Of a stretch of 64,000 bases of DNA, positions 40,378-49,388 are shown piece after piece. The notes under the pieces were generated by a model. The model had not been told where the DNA came from. It saw only the letters and a list, made by a program, of their open reading frames with translations, and made no database searches. Source of the stretch: Pseudophaeobacter arcticus DSM 23566 (lineage in GTDB: Bacteria > Pseudomonadota > Alphaproteobacteria > Rhodobacterales > Rhodobacteraceae); contig NZ_KI421507.1 in NCBI RefSeq assembly GCF_000473205.1, positions 4,151,470 to 4,215,469 on the forward strand, given 5' to 3'. Position numbers and translations under genes: made by a program. Every line of letters starts with the position of its first letter. The stretch's first letter is position 1.

Positions 40378-40383
40378 TCTGTG

Positions 40384-40827
40384 ATGGCGCCGCGCTCCCC
40401 CAGTCTCACCCTGCATGCCAGTTGTGTGGCTCTGGGTGGACGTGGGGTCTTGATCCGGGGGGCCTCGGGCAGCGGTAAATCTTCGCTGGCCTTGCAGTTG
40501 ATGGCCTATGGGGCGGATCTGGTGGCAGATGACCAGGTGCAGATCTGGCAACAGGATGCGGGTATTTATGCCAGATCCCCCGGAGCCGGGGGGCTTATCG
40601 AAGCGCGATTTGTTGGGATACTGACCGTTGCTGCGGTCACAGAAACCGCGATCTGTGCGATCATCGACCTGGATCAGGTCGAGACCGAGCGCCTGCCCGC
40701 TATGCGTCACGAGGAGCTATTGGGGCAGCAGATCCAGATCTTTCGCCGGATAGAGGACAGCCATTTTGCTGCTGCTGTGATACAGTTTCTCAAATCCGGA
40801 GCTTTGGATCCCGATGCAAAACCCTGA
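40384..40827 (+). CDS. hprK: HPr kinase/phosphorylase, short alphaproteobacterial form
   Basis: 147 residues from ATG 40384 (GTG 40381 also possible). Only the C-terminal kinase domain is present, as usual in alphaproteobacteria. P-loop RGASGSGKSSLALQLM, then YGADLVADDQVQIW with the catalytic acidic pair and CAIIDLDQVETERLP. It would phosphorylate Ser46 of the HPr encoded 1.3 kb downstream. Starts six bases after chvG. Confidence 0.9.
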   Translation: MAPRSPSLTLHASCVALGGRGVLIRGASGSGKSSLALQLMAYGADLVADDQVQIWQQDAGIYARSPGAGGLIEARFVGILTVAAVTETAICAIIDLDQVETERLPAMRHEELLGQQIQIFRRIEDSHFAAAVIQFLKSGALDPDAKP

Positions 40828-40841
40828 CTGGCGGTGTGGCA

Positions 40842-41702
40842 ATGTCTGACACCAAGGTAACCCCGATTGTTCTGGTGACCGGCCCCTCGGGCGCCGGGCG
40901 TACAACTGCGATCAATGTGCTCGAAGATCTTGGCTATGAGGCCATTGATAACCTTCCTTTACGGCTGTTGCCGGGGCTTGTGTCGGCGGCTGGTGGCGCC
41001 GGGCCCATGGCCCTGGGGATGGACAGTCGCAACCGTGATTTTTCCCCGGCGGCGCTGCTGGAGGTCTTTGACATGCTGGAAGCGCGTGAGGACTGTGACC
41101 TGTCGGTGCTCTATCTGGATGCCCGCCCCGAGGTATTGGTGCAGCGCTATTCGGAAACCCGGCGGCGCCATCCGCTGTCTCCGGGGGAAACGCCCGAACT
41201 GGGGGTGCAACGGGAGCTGAGCCTGATGGGTGCGATCCGCGACAGGGCCAGCCTGTTGCTGGATACCTCGGATATGAATGTGCATCAGCTAAAGGCGGAG
41301 ATCGAGCATCTCTTTGTGCCTGCGGGTCGCAAGCTGGCGCTGTCGATCCAGAGTTTTTCCTATAAACGCGGGGTGCCGCGCAGCGTTGATATGGTGTTTG
41401 ATTGCCGGTTTCTGAACAACCCCTACTGGGACCTGAGCCTGCGTGGACTAGATGGGCGCGATGCGGCTGTGCAGGCGCATGTACGGGGGGATCCGCGCTA
41501 TGAAGGCTTCTTTGCGCGGGTGCTGGAGATGACCCTGTATTTGCTGCCGGCCTACCGCGAAGAGGGGAAATCGCACCTGTCAATCGCGTTTGGCTGCACG
41601 GGGGGACAACATCGCTCGGTTACTCTGGCAGAAACCCTTGCAAAAGCCCTTGCAGAAGAGGGCCAGCAGGTGTCAATTAGACACCGCGAGCTGCGAGGCT
41701 AG
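40842..41702 (+). CDS. rapZ: RapZ-family nucleotide-binding protein
   Basis: 286 residues from ATG 40842. N-terminal P-loop-type domain ([35 protein letters not shown]) and C-terminal domain with [26 protein letters not shown] and [21 protein letters not shown]. In E. coli RapZ guides RNase E to the GlmZ sRNA; in alphaproteobacteria it sits in this PTS cluster and its RNA target is unclear. The Walker A lysine is replaced by arginine. Confidence 0.92.
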   Translation: MSDTKVTPIVLVTGPSGAGRTTAINVLEDLGYEAIDNLPLRLLPGLVSAAGGAGPMALGMDSRNRDFSPAALLEVFDMLEAREDCDLSVLYLDARPEVLVQRYSETRRRHPLSPGETPELGVQRELSLMGAIRDRASLLLDTSDMNVHQLKAEIEHLFVPAGRKLALSIQSFSYKRGVPRSVDMVFDCRFLNNPYWDLSLRGLDGRDAAVQAHVRGDPRYEGFFARVLEMTLYLLPAYREEGKSHLSIAFGCTGGQHRSVTLAETLAKALAEEGQQVSIRHRELRG

Positions 41703-41722
41703 CAGGATACGGAGTTGCAGGA

Positions 41723-42130
41723 TTGATCGGGATCGTGATCGTGGCACATGGCGGGCTGGCAAGGGAATACCTGGCCGCAGTCGAGCATGTTGTAGGGCCT
41801 CAGCCCAACCTTTTGTCCGTTGCCATCGCCCCTGATGATGACCGTGAAGACAAACAATGCGAAATCTGCGCGGCGGCGGATCAGGTGGATACCGGTGACG
41901 GGGTTGTCGTGGTGACAGATCTCTATGGCGGGTCCCCTTCGAACCTCAGCCTGCGGGCCTGCAAACCGTCGAACCGGCGCATTCTTTACGGTGCAAATCT
42001 GCCGCTTTTGATCAAGCTGGCCAAATCTCGCAATCTTGTCGTGGGAGAAGCCGTGCGTCAGGCGATGGAAGCTGGGCGTAAGTATATTAATTCTCGAAAC
42101 ATCAACCCCGATGGGGAGCAGGCGCACTAA
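41723..42130 (+). CDS. PTS EIIA component, mannose family (regulatory)
   Basis: 135 residues, TTG start at 41723 preceded by CGGAG. Starts MIGIVIVAHGGLAREYL, with phosphorylatable His9, and contains VVVVTDLYGGSPSNLSLRAC. No EIIB/EIIC permease gene is nearby, so it probably serves regulation rather than sugar uptake. Its stop touches the HPr start. Confidence 0.92.
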   Translation: MIGIVIVAHGGLAREYLAAVEHVVGPQPNLLSVAIAPDDDREDKQCEICAAADQVDTGDGVVVVTDLYGGSPSNLSLRACKPSNRRILYGANLPLLIKLAKSRNLVVGEAVRQAMEAGRKYINSRNINPDGEQAH

Positions 42131-42400
42131 ATGGCTTTGAAGACATTGAAAATCGTGAATGAAAAGGGGCTGCATGCCCGTGCCTCTGCCAAACTGGTGG
42201 AGGTTGTCGAAGGCTTCGACGCCACGGCAGAGGTCTCAAAGGACGGACTGTCTGCCTCTGGGGACAGTATTATGGGGCTTTTGATGTTGGCAGCTTCGAA
42301 AGGAACGACTATTGACGTCGAGACTTCGGGGCCGGATGCTGGTGCTCTGGCTGATGCAGTGGAGGCCCTGGTGGCTGATAAATTCGGCGAGGGGTTCTAA
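42131..42400 (+). CDS. ptsH: Phosphocarrier protein HPr
   Basis: 89 residues. Active-site His15 in NEKGLHARASAKLVEVV and regulatory Ser46 in SASGDSIMGLLMLAASKGT are both present, matching the HprK encoded upstream. Receives phosphate from EI (gene not in window) and passes it to the EIIA. ATG directly follows the EIIA stop. Confidence 0.94.
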   Translation: MALKTLKIVNEKGLHARASAKLVEVVEGFDATAEVSKDGLSASGDSIMGLLMLAASKGTTIDVETSGPDAGALADAVEALVADKFGEGF

Positions 42401-42433
42401 TCTCGGCTCCCCTCAATTGACAGGAATGGCACG

Positions 42434-43327
42434 GTGGCGGATACGGCACATGAGCAGAGCACCGGTGTTACACCGGAGACCGAAAAGGGCACCGGTGAGG
42501 TCTATGACCGCCGCACGTTGACCTATGCCAATTCTTTTGACGATCGCTGGACCTCTTTGGCCATCAAGGTCATCGAGTGGATGACCGGCAAGCTGACCAT
42601 TATGCGCATGGTCAAGAAGTTTGAAAATCAAAACGCGGAATACCGGGGGCAAAAGTTCTGGCGCGGTGCGCTCAATATCATGGGCATCGACCTGATGACC
42701 CCGGAAGAGCAGATCAAACGCATCCCCAGCGACGGTCCGGTGGTGATTGTCGCCAATCACCCCCACGGTATGGTCGACGGCATGATCTTTGCCGATCTGA
42801 TCGGGCGGGTGCGTCAGGATTACCGGATTTTGACCCGGTCAGTGCTGACCGGTCTCGATGAGGCTGCAACCTCCTTTATGATCCCGGTGCCCTTTCCGCA
42901 TGATCCGGATGCGCAAAAGAAAATGGTCGAGATGCGCGCCAAGACCATGACCCACCTCAAAGCCGGAGGGGTTGTTGCGCTGTTCCCGTCGGGGGTGGTG
43001 ATGTCTTCGCAGACCTGGTTTGGTCCTGCGATCGAACAGGAATGGAATGTCTTTACCGCGCAACTGATCCGCCGCTCTGGCGCGCGGGTGGTGCCGATCT
43101 TTTTCCCCGGCCGCAATTCACGCAGCTATCAGATCGCCAATAAAATCTCGCCGATCCTGCGGCAGGGCCTGCTGCTGCATGAGATCGTGCGCTCTTGTAA
43201 TAAACCCCAGGCGCCGGTTGTCGGGGAGGTCCTGACCGAGGCGCAGATGGAGCGGCTGCAAAGCGATCCACGTGGGTTTATGGCCTGGCTCCGCGCGCAT
43301 ACGCTGGGTCTTGGCCAAAAGAGCTGA
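42434..43327 (+). CDS. Lysophospholipid acyltransferase family protein
   Basis: 297 residues from GTG 42434. PlsC-like catalytic motif VVIVANHPHGMVDGMIFADLI (NHxxxxD-type) followed by PVPFPHDPDAQKKMVEMRAKTMTHLKAGGVVALFPSGVVM, the glycerol-phosphate-binding loop region. Membrane-associated acyl transfer to a phospholipid or ornithine-lipid precursor is likely; the exact acceptor is unknown. Follows ptsH by 33 bases. Confidence 0.85.
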   Translation: MADTAHEQSTGVTPETEKGTGEVYDRRTLTYANSFDDRWTSLAIKVIEWMTGKLTIMRMVKKFENQNAEYRGQKFWRGALNIMGIDLMTPEEQIKRIPSDGPVVIVANHPHGMVDGMIFADLIGRVRQDYRILTRSVLTGLDEAATSFMIPVPFPHDPDAQKKMVEMRAKTMTHLKAGGVVALFPSGVVMSSQTWFGPAIEQEWNVFTAQLIRRSGARVVPIFFPGRNSRSYQIANKISPILRQGLLLHEIVRSCNKPQAPVVGEVLTEAQMERLQSDPRGFMAWLRAHTLGLGQKS

Positions 43328-43559
43328 GACGGGCTTCTGTTGAGGTTGGTTTTCAGCTTCTGAGTCACCAAAGCAGCAACTTCAAAGCCCGCATCTCCTG
43401 ATCCCTGCGTGACAGCGGCTTGGCCCTGCCCCAAGCAAAATGACGGTATCCACGCCCAAAGGGCGCGGAGCCTCCGCAATTTGGCTTGTGCCCTGTCCGC
43501 GCCGCCGTCCTGCGGGCGTCAGGCGATGAGGGCTCCGAAGCAGCAGTTCCGGATCGGGC

Positions 43560-44435
43560 CTAGCGGGTTGGGACGGGGGATTCGCCGCGGTAGTCATAGA
43601 ACCCGCGTTGGGTCTTGCGCCCCAGCCAGCCAGCTTCTACATATTTGGTGAGCAGCGGGCAGGGCCGGTATTTGGTGTCGGCCAGACCCTCGTGCAGCAC
43701 GTTCATGATGGCGAGGCAGGTGTCCAGACCGATAAAATCAGCCAGCTCTAGCGGACCCATCGGGTGGTTGGCGCCCAGTTTCATCGACTCGTCGATGGAT
43801 TTGACCGATCCGACGCCTTCATAGAGAGTATACACCGCCTCGTTGATCATCGGCATCAGGATGCGGTTGACGATAAAGGCCGGGAAGTCTTCGGCGCTGG
43901 CGGCGGTTTTGCCGAGGCGCTCCACCACGGCCTGGCAGCTGGCAAAGGTCTCTTCATCGGTGGCAATGCCGCGGATCAGCTCTACCAGTTGCATCACCGG
44001 CACCGGGTTCATGAAGTGGAATCCCATGAAGCGCTCGGGGCGGTCGGTGCGACTGGCCAGGCGGGTAATCGAAATTGATGAGGTGTTGGAGGTGAGAATC
44101 GTATGCGGCTGCAAATGCGGCTGCAGATCCTCAAAAATCGCCTGCTTGACGGTTTCACGCTCGGTTGCGGCCTCAATCACCAGATCCGTGGCGCCGATAT
44201 CAGCCAGAGTCAGCGTTGTGGTGATCCGGGCCAGCGCCTCGGTAACATCTGTTTCGGCGATTTTGCCACGGCTGGCCTGACGCGCCATGTTTTTGTGAAT
44301 GGCGCTGACCGCAGCATCCAGAGATTGTTGGCTAATGTCATTCAAAACAACATCATAGCCTGCCAATGCCGTGACATGAGCAATGCCATTGCCCATCTGG
44401 CCTGCGCCAATGATGCCGATCTTTTTGATATCCAT
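43560..44435 (-). CDS. hbd: 3-hydroxybutyryl-CoA dehydrogenase
   Basis: 291 residues. N-terminal NAD(P)-binding fold KIGIIGAGQMGNGIAHVTALAGYDVVLNDIS; catalytic region ERFMGFHFMNPVPVMQLVELIRG, with the conserved His and Asn; C-terminal helical domain GVGSVKSIDESMKLGANHPMGPLELADFIGLDTCLAIMNVLHEG. Interconverts acetoacetyl-CoA and 3-hydroxybutyryl-CoA, used in butyrate/PHB and ethylmalonyl-CoA metabolism. Same orientation as etfBA but separated by the convergent gene at 44593. Confidence 0.93.
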   Translation of the reverse strand: MDIKKIGIIGAGQMGNGIAHVTALAGYDVVLNDISQQSLDAAVSAIHKNMARQASRGKIAETDVTEALARITTTLTLADIGATDLVIEAATERETVKQAIFEDLQPHLQPHTILTSNTSSISITRLASRTDRPERFMGFHFMNPVPVMQLVELIRGIATDEETFASCQAVVERLGKTAASAEDFPAFIVNRILMPMINEAVYTLYEGVGSVKSIDESMKLGANHPMGPLELADFIGLDTCLAIMNVLHEGLADTKYRPCPLLTKYVEAGWLGRKTQRGFYDYRGESPVPTR

Positions 44436-44592
44436 GCCAGTGGCTCCCAGTTTGCCTGCCTGGCAACCTTATCGGGGGCTTTGGGGCAGACACAAGGCTG
44501 CACGTCTGGAATTTTAGGTGAAATTTAACTTTAGGGAATTTGCAATCTTTCACCACCAAAGTGAACCTTGGGTGAATAAATTGGTGGGAACT

Positions 44593-45408
44593 ATGAGCTA
44601 TGAAACCAAAAGCGCTGGCGCGCTTTCGGGTGGAACGTGCTGCTATGCGGGATCGCGCTTGCCAGTACGTGGCCCCCAAAGAGATCTAGACAGTCCATAT
44701 ATCGCTTTTCTTGGTGGAACAGAGGTGTTTGGTCGGTTTGTGAAGACTCCCTTTTCGGATGTAAGCGAATCTTTGTTAAAAACCTCCTGCGTGAACCTGG
44801 CTGCGGTGAACGCAGGTCTGGACACCTTTGCCTGCGACAAGGCGCTGCTGGAGGTTGCGCGGGGGGCAGAGCTTTGCGTGGTGCAGGTGCTGGGGGCGCA
44901 GAATGTCTCCAACCGCTATTACCGGGTGCATCCGCGGCGCAATGACCGTTTCCTGCAGGCGCAGCCCGCGCTCAAGACGCTGTTCCCAGAGGTGGACTAT
45001 ACCGAATTCCACTTTAACAAACATTTGCTGACCACCTTGCAGGCGCTTTCCGAGGAGCGGTTTGCTGAGCTGCGCCGACATCTTCAGGACACCTGGGTTG
45101 AGCGCATGGCGCAGGTGATTGCGACGCTGGAGGGACGGGTTGTACTGCTCTGGGTGCGGTATAACCTCAAAGGCAATGCCGCCTTTAATCACGAGCCAGT
45201 CCTGGTGGAGAACAATATGATCCAGGCCCTGCAGGACCGCACCATGGGGGTGGTGCAGGTCGATGTGGCGCCCGCCGGTCTGGTGGATGATTTTGACGGA
45301 ATGACTATGGGGGAGTTGGACTTTCCTGCGGCCCAGCATGTATTGGGCCCAAAAGAACATGCGCGTATTGGCAACGCCCTGGCTGAGAAGTTGCAGGGCC
45401 TGCTGTGA
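44593..45408 (+). CDS. DUF6473-like protein
   Basis: 271 residues from ATG 44593 (GGGAA upstream; the longer frame starts at 44518). Starts MSYETKSAGALSGGTCCYAGSRLPVRGPQRDLDSPYIAFLGGTEVFGRFV, a beginning I associate with DUF6473 proteins of roseobacters. Includes CVVQVLGAQNVSNRYYRVHPRRNDRFL and LLWVRYNLKG. The GGTE-and-late-His arrangement hints at a sulfotransferase-like or SGNH-like fold, but I cannot assign activity. Confidence 0.65.
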   Translation: MSYETKSAGALSGGTCCYAGSRLPVRGPQRDLDSPYIAFLGGTEVFGRFVKTPFSDVSESLLKTSCVNLAAVNAGLDTFACDKALLEVARGAELCVVQVLGAQNVSNRYYRVHPRRNDRFLQAQPALKTLFPEVDYTEFHFNKHLLTTLQALSEERFAELRRHLQDTWVERMAQVIATLEGRVVLLWVRYNLKGNAAFNHEPVLVENNMIQALQDRTMGVVQVDVAPAGLVDDFDGMTMGELDFPAAQHVLGPKEHARIGNALAEKLQGLL

Positions 45409-45508
45409 TCTTTGGTTGGTCGCGCGGGTAGTATCGCAGCGACAGGCCGTGGCAGAGGCTGGCAGCAACCGGCAGCACCCGGGAACAGTGCGGCGTTTCA
45501 GAAGACCC

Positions 45509-45546
45509 AAAAAAAACGGGGCCAGCAGTTTCTGCGGGCCCCGTTC
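45509..45546 (-). terminator. Rho-independent terminator of etfBA
   Basis: Stem ACGGGGCC/GGCCCCGT (45516-45523, 45537-45544) extended by GCAG/CTGC around a TTT loop; on the minus strand it runs into eight T residues. 47 bases after the etfA stop. Confidence 0.9.
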
Positions 45547-45592
45547 CTAATAGTGCTGCAGCCTGGGATTGCCCCGGGTTGCAACTGTTCGC

Positions 45593-46522
45593 TTAGCCGA
45601 GTTTTTCGGTCAGCTCAGGCACGGCTGTAAAGAGATCGGCAACCAGGCCAAAGTCAGCAACCTGGAAGATGGGTGCCTCTTCGTCCTTGTTGATTGCGAC
45701 GATCACTTTGGAGTCTTTCATGCCGGCCAGGTGCTGGATCGCACCGGAAATACCGATGGCGATATAGAGATCAGGCGCCACGACCTTACCGGTCTGGCCA
45801 ACCTGCCAGTCGTTGGGGGCGTAGCCGGAATCGACCGCCGCCCGCGAGGCACCAACCGCAGCGCCCAGCTTGTCGGCCAGACCTTCGATCAGTTTGAAGT
45901 CTTCCTCAGAGCCAACGCCGCGACCACCGGAAACAACCACGCCAGCCGAGGTCAGCTCGGGGCGGTCAGATGCGGCGACCTTGTCTTCGACCCACTCGGA
46001 CAGGCCGGGGTTCTCAGCGGCACCAATGGTGTCAACCGAGGCAGAGCCACCCTCGCCAGCCGCGTCAAAGGTCGCGGTGCGGAAAGAGATAACTTTCTTT
46101 GCATCCGAGGATTTGACGGTCTGGATGGCGTTGCCTGCGTAGATGGGACGCTCAAAGGTGGAGCCGTCAACAACAGCTGTCACATCCGAGATCACCATGA
46201 CGTCCAGCAGCGCGGCCACGCGGGGCAGCACGTTTTTGGCGTCGGTGGTGGCGGGGGCAACGATGTGCTCATAGTCGCCAGCCAGCGAGACGATCAGCGC
46301 CGCTGTGGGTTCCGCCAGGCGGTGGCCAAGCGATGGGTCTTCGGCAACCAGAACGCGTGACACACCAGCGATTTTGGCGGCTTCGGCACCAGCTGCGGCG
46401 GCCGAAGCACCAGCGGCCAGAACGGTCACGTCGCCCAGAGCTGCGGCAGCGGTCACAGCCTTTGCGGTTGCGTCCAGCGCCAGGGCGCCATCGGTGACTT
46501 CAGCAAGGAGAAGAACAGCCAT
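45593..46522 (-). CDS. etfA: Electron transfer flavoprotein alpha subunit
   Basis: 309 residues. C-terminal FAD domain signatures [37 protein letters not shown] and [16 protein letters not shown]. Collects electrons from acyl-CoA dehydrogenases, including Mcd, and passes them to ETF-quinone oxidoreductase. ATG 46522 overlaps the etfB stop (TAATG). Confidence 0.96.
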   Translation of the reverse strand: MAVLLLAEVTDGALALDATAKAVTAAAALGDVTVLAAGASAAAAGAEAAKIAGVSRVLVAEDPSLGHRLAEPTAALIVSLAGDYEHIVAPATTDAKNVLPRVAALLDVMVISDVTAVVDGSTFERPIYAGNAIQTVKSSDAKKVISFRTATFDAAGEGGSASVDTIGAAENPGLSEWVEDKVAASDRPELTSAGVVVSGGRGVGSEEDFKLIEGLADKLGAAVGASRAAVDSGYAPNDWQVGQTGKVVAPDLYIAIGISGAIQHLAGMKDSKVIVAINKDEEAPIFQVADFGLVADLFTAVPELTEKLG

Positions 46523-47280
46523 TACACAGCCCCCGCTTCTTTGAGTTTCTCGACCAGCTCATCAACAGAGCCAACCATGATACCGGCGGCACGGGCCGCT
46601 GGCTCGGTGGTGGAAACCACTTCCAGGCGCGGTGTGACATCGACGCCGTAATCGGCGGCAGTCTTTTCGGCCATTGGTTTTTTCTTCGCCTTCATGATGT
46701 TTGGCAGCGAAGCATAGCGTGGTTCGTTCAGACGCAGGTCAACGGTGACGATGGCAGGCATGTTCACCTTGATGGTCTGCAGACCGCCGTCCACTTCGCG
46801 GGTCACAACAGCCTTGTCGCCGTCGATGTCCAGCTCAGAGGCAAAAGTCCCCTGCGACCAGCCCAGAAGGGCGGAGAGCATCTGACCAGTGGCATTCATA
46901 TCGTTGTCGATTGCCTGCTTGCCAGCCAGAACCAGGCCGGGCTGCTCTTCGTCGACGATGCCTTTGAGGATCTTGGCAACCGCAAGCGGTTCAATGTCGC
47001 TGTGAACGTCGTCAGCAGCAACAACCAGGATGGCGCGGTCGGCGCCCATTGCCAGGGCAGTGCGCAGGGTTTCCTGAGCTTGCTTCACGCCGATGGAAAC
47101 AGCAATGACTTCATCAGCCTTGCCTGCTTCCTTGAGGCGGATGGCCTCTTCGACAGCGATTTCGTCGAAGGGGTTCATCGACATTTTGACGTTGGCGAGA
47201 TCGACACCGCTTCCGTCCGCTTTGACGCGGACTTTCACGTTATAGTCAATCACGCGTTTGACAGGCACGAGTACCTTCAT
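46522..47280 (-). CDS. etfB: Electron transfer flavoprotein beta subunit
   Basis: 252 residues from ATG 47280 ([28 protein letters not shown]), 15 codons inside the longest frame and preceded by AGGAGAG. Conserved [18 protein letters not shown] and [21 protein letters not shown]-terminal recognition loop region present ([21 protein letters not shown]). Forms the heterodimer with EtfA. Confidence 0.96.
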   Translation of the reverse strand: MKVLVPVKRVIDYNVKVRVKADGSGVDLANVKMSMNPFDEIAVEEAIRLKEAGKADEVIAVSIGVKQAQETLRTALAMGADRAILVVAADDVHSDIEPLAVAKILKGIVDEEQPGLVLAGKQAIDNDMNATGQMLSALLGWSQGTFASELDIDGDKAVVTREVDGGLQTIKVNMPAIVTVDLRLNEPRYASLPNIMKAKKKPMAEKTAADYGVDVTPRLEVVSTTEPAARAAGIMVGSVDELVEKLKEAGAV

Positions 47281-47650
47281 TTTGCGTTCTCTCCTTAACA
47301 AACGGCACACCGCCGAAACGGGCACCCTCTATGCTCTCGCGCTGTTGATACCGGCTCAGTCCGGGGCACAACAGAGAAAAATCGTCACGTTGCAGTTCGC
47401 AGACGTCGTGTTTTGTCTTTTGCCACGACAATCTTGCAAGAATGTTTCGTGGTGGCTGCTCGCATTTCGCATGGGTCACGCGAAATCGGCTGGCGGTTTG
47501 CTCCGGTGTGACGGGTCCCGGAGCAAGAGATAGCTAGGCGCGAATCGTCCGCCTGTCGATGGGTTTCCGCGCAGATGACGCTGCGGCGCAGCATGTGACG
47601 CGGGGTGCTTTTGTGACGAGACAGGCCACAGCCCGCGTCGGGGAGGTGGC
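47281..47650. other. Intergenic region upstream of etfBA
   Basis: 370 bases without a supported gene between etfB and the adenosyltransferase gene, both leftward. The etfBA promoter should lie here. Near 47453-47490 there is an imperfect repeat of ATTTCGC/GCGAAAT that could be an operator. Antisense frames across it look random. Confidence 0.45.
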
Positions 47651-48223
47651 TCAGCGGTTGGCGCCAGGCACCCAGAGCACGTCATTGGCGCCATTGTCAT
47701 TGGCCTGGCGAGAGGCGACAAAGAACCAGTCTGACAGGCGGTTCAGATAGGTCACCACCACCGGGTTGATCTCGGCGACCATGGCCAGCTCTGTTGTCAG
47801 CCGTTCGGCGCGGCGCGCCACGGTACGACAGACATGCAGATGCGCCGCCAGGGCGCTGCCTCCGGGCAGGACAAAGCTGCGCAGGGGTGCCAGCGCCTTG
47901 TTCATTGCATCAATCTCGCTCTCTAGCCGGTCGACCTGGGACTGCACAACGCGCAGCGGCGGATATTCGGCTTCGGCGTCTTTCTCCATCTCGGGGCGGC
48001 AGAGATCCGCGCCCAGATCAAAGAGATCGTTCTGAATGCGCGACAGGGCGGCGTCCATGTCGCCGCTTGCCTCCAGGCGGGCAACCCCGATAAAGGCGTT
48101 GAGCTCATCCGAGGTGCCATAGGCGTTCACCCGTGCATCATGTTTGGCAACGCGTGCGCCATTGCCAAGCGCGGTATCGCCCTTGTCGCCAGTGCGGGTG
48201 TAGATCTTGTTCAGTACAACCAT
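47651..48223 (-). CDS. PduO-type ATP:cob(I)alamin adenosyltransferase
   Basis: 190 residues. N-terminal ATP-binding motif NKIYTRTGDKGDTALGNGARVAKHDARVNAYGTSDELNAFIG and the C-terminal CRTVARRAERLTTELA plus YLNRLSDWFFVASRQAN are diagnostic. Makes adenosylcobalamin, the cofactor needed by ethylmalonyl-CoA and methylmalonyl-CoA mutases. Two bases after the HIG1 gene. Confidence 0.93.
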   Translation of the reverse strand: MVVLNKIYTRTGDKGDTALGNGARVAKHDARVNAYGTSDELNAFIGVARLEASGDMDAALSRIQNDLFDLGADLCRPEMEKDAEAEYPPLRVVQSQVDRLESEIDAMNKALAPLRSFVLPGGSALAAHLHVCRTVARRAERLTTELAMVAEINPVVVTYLNRLSDWFFVASRQANDNGANDVLWVPGANR

Positions 48224-48225
48224 GG

Positions 48226-48432
48226 TTACTGGCCTCCCTGGCCGCGCAGGTACACATAGGCCACCAAAAGCACCACGGCGATGAACTGGAACAACAGCCG
48301 CAGCCGCATCAGCTTATTGGCGTATTTATGGTTGAAGGCGCCGCCTTTGCCAAAGCCGCCAAGCCCGAGAACCAGCACCACAACCACAGCCGCCATCGCC
48401 AGCACGGCCAGAATATAAAGCGGATCACCCAT
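48226..48432 (-). CDS. HIG1-domain twin-transmembrane protein
   Basis: 68 residues with two hydrophobic helices (ILAVLAMAAVVVVLVLGLG and LLFQFIAVVLLVAYVYL) and the conserved middle FNHKYANKLMRLRLLFQ, characteristic of HIG1/hypoxia-induced proteins. Mitochondrial relatives (Rcf1/HIGD) associate with respiratory complexes; the bacterial role is unproven. Short gene directly before the adenosyltransferase gene. Confidence 0.75.
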   Translation of the reverse strand: MGDPLYILAVLAMAAVVVVLVLGLGGFGKGGAFNHKYANKLMRLRLLFQFIAVVLLVAYVYLRGQGGQ

Positions 48433-48504
48433 TTGATGTCTTCCTTCGCGTTTGCCTGGGCTCTGGTCTAGCCTGTGCCGCCGACCTTGGCGACAGCCAA
48501 TTGC

Positions 48505-49335
48505 CTATCTGAGCCGCGCCAGGATGCGGTCAATTGCCCGGGTTGTCAGGACACGGCGCAGGAAACCGGCGATATGGGTTGGGGTGGTCACATAATAGCG
48601 CGCGCGGGGGCGTGGCGATTCGCAGGCATGGATCAGTTTGGCACTCACCGAAGCAGGTGGCAGTTCGAACTGATCCGGCCCGGTGCTTTCATACAGCCGT
48701 TTGAGCAGCTTTTTCTCATAGAGAGGACGAAAGGGCGAATTCTTCCAGTCGATGAAGCGCTCAAAATGGGGAATGGCATTTTCGCGGAATTTTGAGGTCA
48801 CCGGGCCGGGCTCGATCAGGGCCACCTTGATATCTGTATCGGTCAGTTCAACCCGCAGCGTGTCGGTCAGCCCTTCGATGGCAAATTTTGTCGCCACATA
48901 GGCGCCGCGCCAGGGGAAAGAGACCAGCCCCAGAATCGATGAGTTTTGCACGATACGACCATGGCCCTGCGCCCGCATGATTGGCAGCACCTGTCGGGTC
49001 AGCTCGTGCCAGCCAAAGACATTGGTCTCAAAGATCTCGCGCAGACCTTCGGTGGCGAGGTCTTCTACCGCACCCGGAAGCCCATGGGCGCCGTTGTTGA
49101 ACAGCGCATCCAATGTGCCGCCCGTGGATTGCAGGACCTCTGCCAGCCCGGATGTGATGCTTTGCGCGTCGGTATAGTCGATGCGCGGGCTGTCAAAGCC
49201 TTCGGCCCGCAACCTGTCACAGTCCGCCTGCTGGCGGCACGAGGCAAAGACCCGCCAGCCGCGCTTTTGCATGGCGCGCGCGGCGTCCAGGCCAATCCCC
49301 GAGGAACAGCCCGTGATCAGAATTGTTTTGTGCAT
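48505..49335 (-). CDS. Short-chain dehydrogenase/reductase
   Basis: 276 residues. NAD(P)-binding TGCSSGIGLDAARAMQKRGWRVFASCRQ, NNGAHG (NNAG-like) and catalytic YVATK preceded by the serine in SSILG. The C-terminus (SAKLIHACESPRPRARYYVTTPTHIAGFLRRVL) resembles the subgroup annotated as oxidoreductases acting on lipids or retinol-like substrates; the true substrate is unknown. Confidence 0.85.
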   Translation of the reverse strand: MHKTILITGCSSGIGLDAARAMQKRGWRVFASCRQQADCDRLRAEGFDSPRIDYTDAQSITSGLAEVLQSTGGTLDALFNNGAHGLPGAVEDLATEGLREIFETNVFGWHELTRQVLPIMRAQGHGRIVQNSSILGLVSFPWRGAYVATKFAIEGLTDTLRVELTDTDIKVALIEPGPVTSKFRENAIPHFERFIDWKNSPFRPLYEKKLLKRLYESTGPDQFELPPASVSAKLIHACESPRPRARYYVTTPTHIAGFLRRVLTTRAIDRILARLR

Positions 49336-49388
49336 CTGGTGACCCTGTTTCTGAATGTCCGGCCTGGAGGCTGGGACCGTTCAGAGGG

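Noticed and set aside
43328..43559. Possible mobile-element remnant between the acyltransferase gene and hbd
   Set aside because: Only short GC-rich hairpins are seen; there are no terminal repeats, target duplication or transposase remnants.
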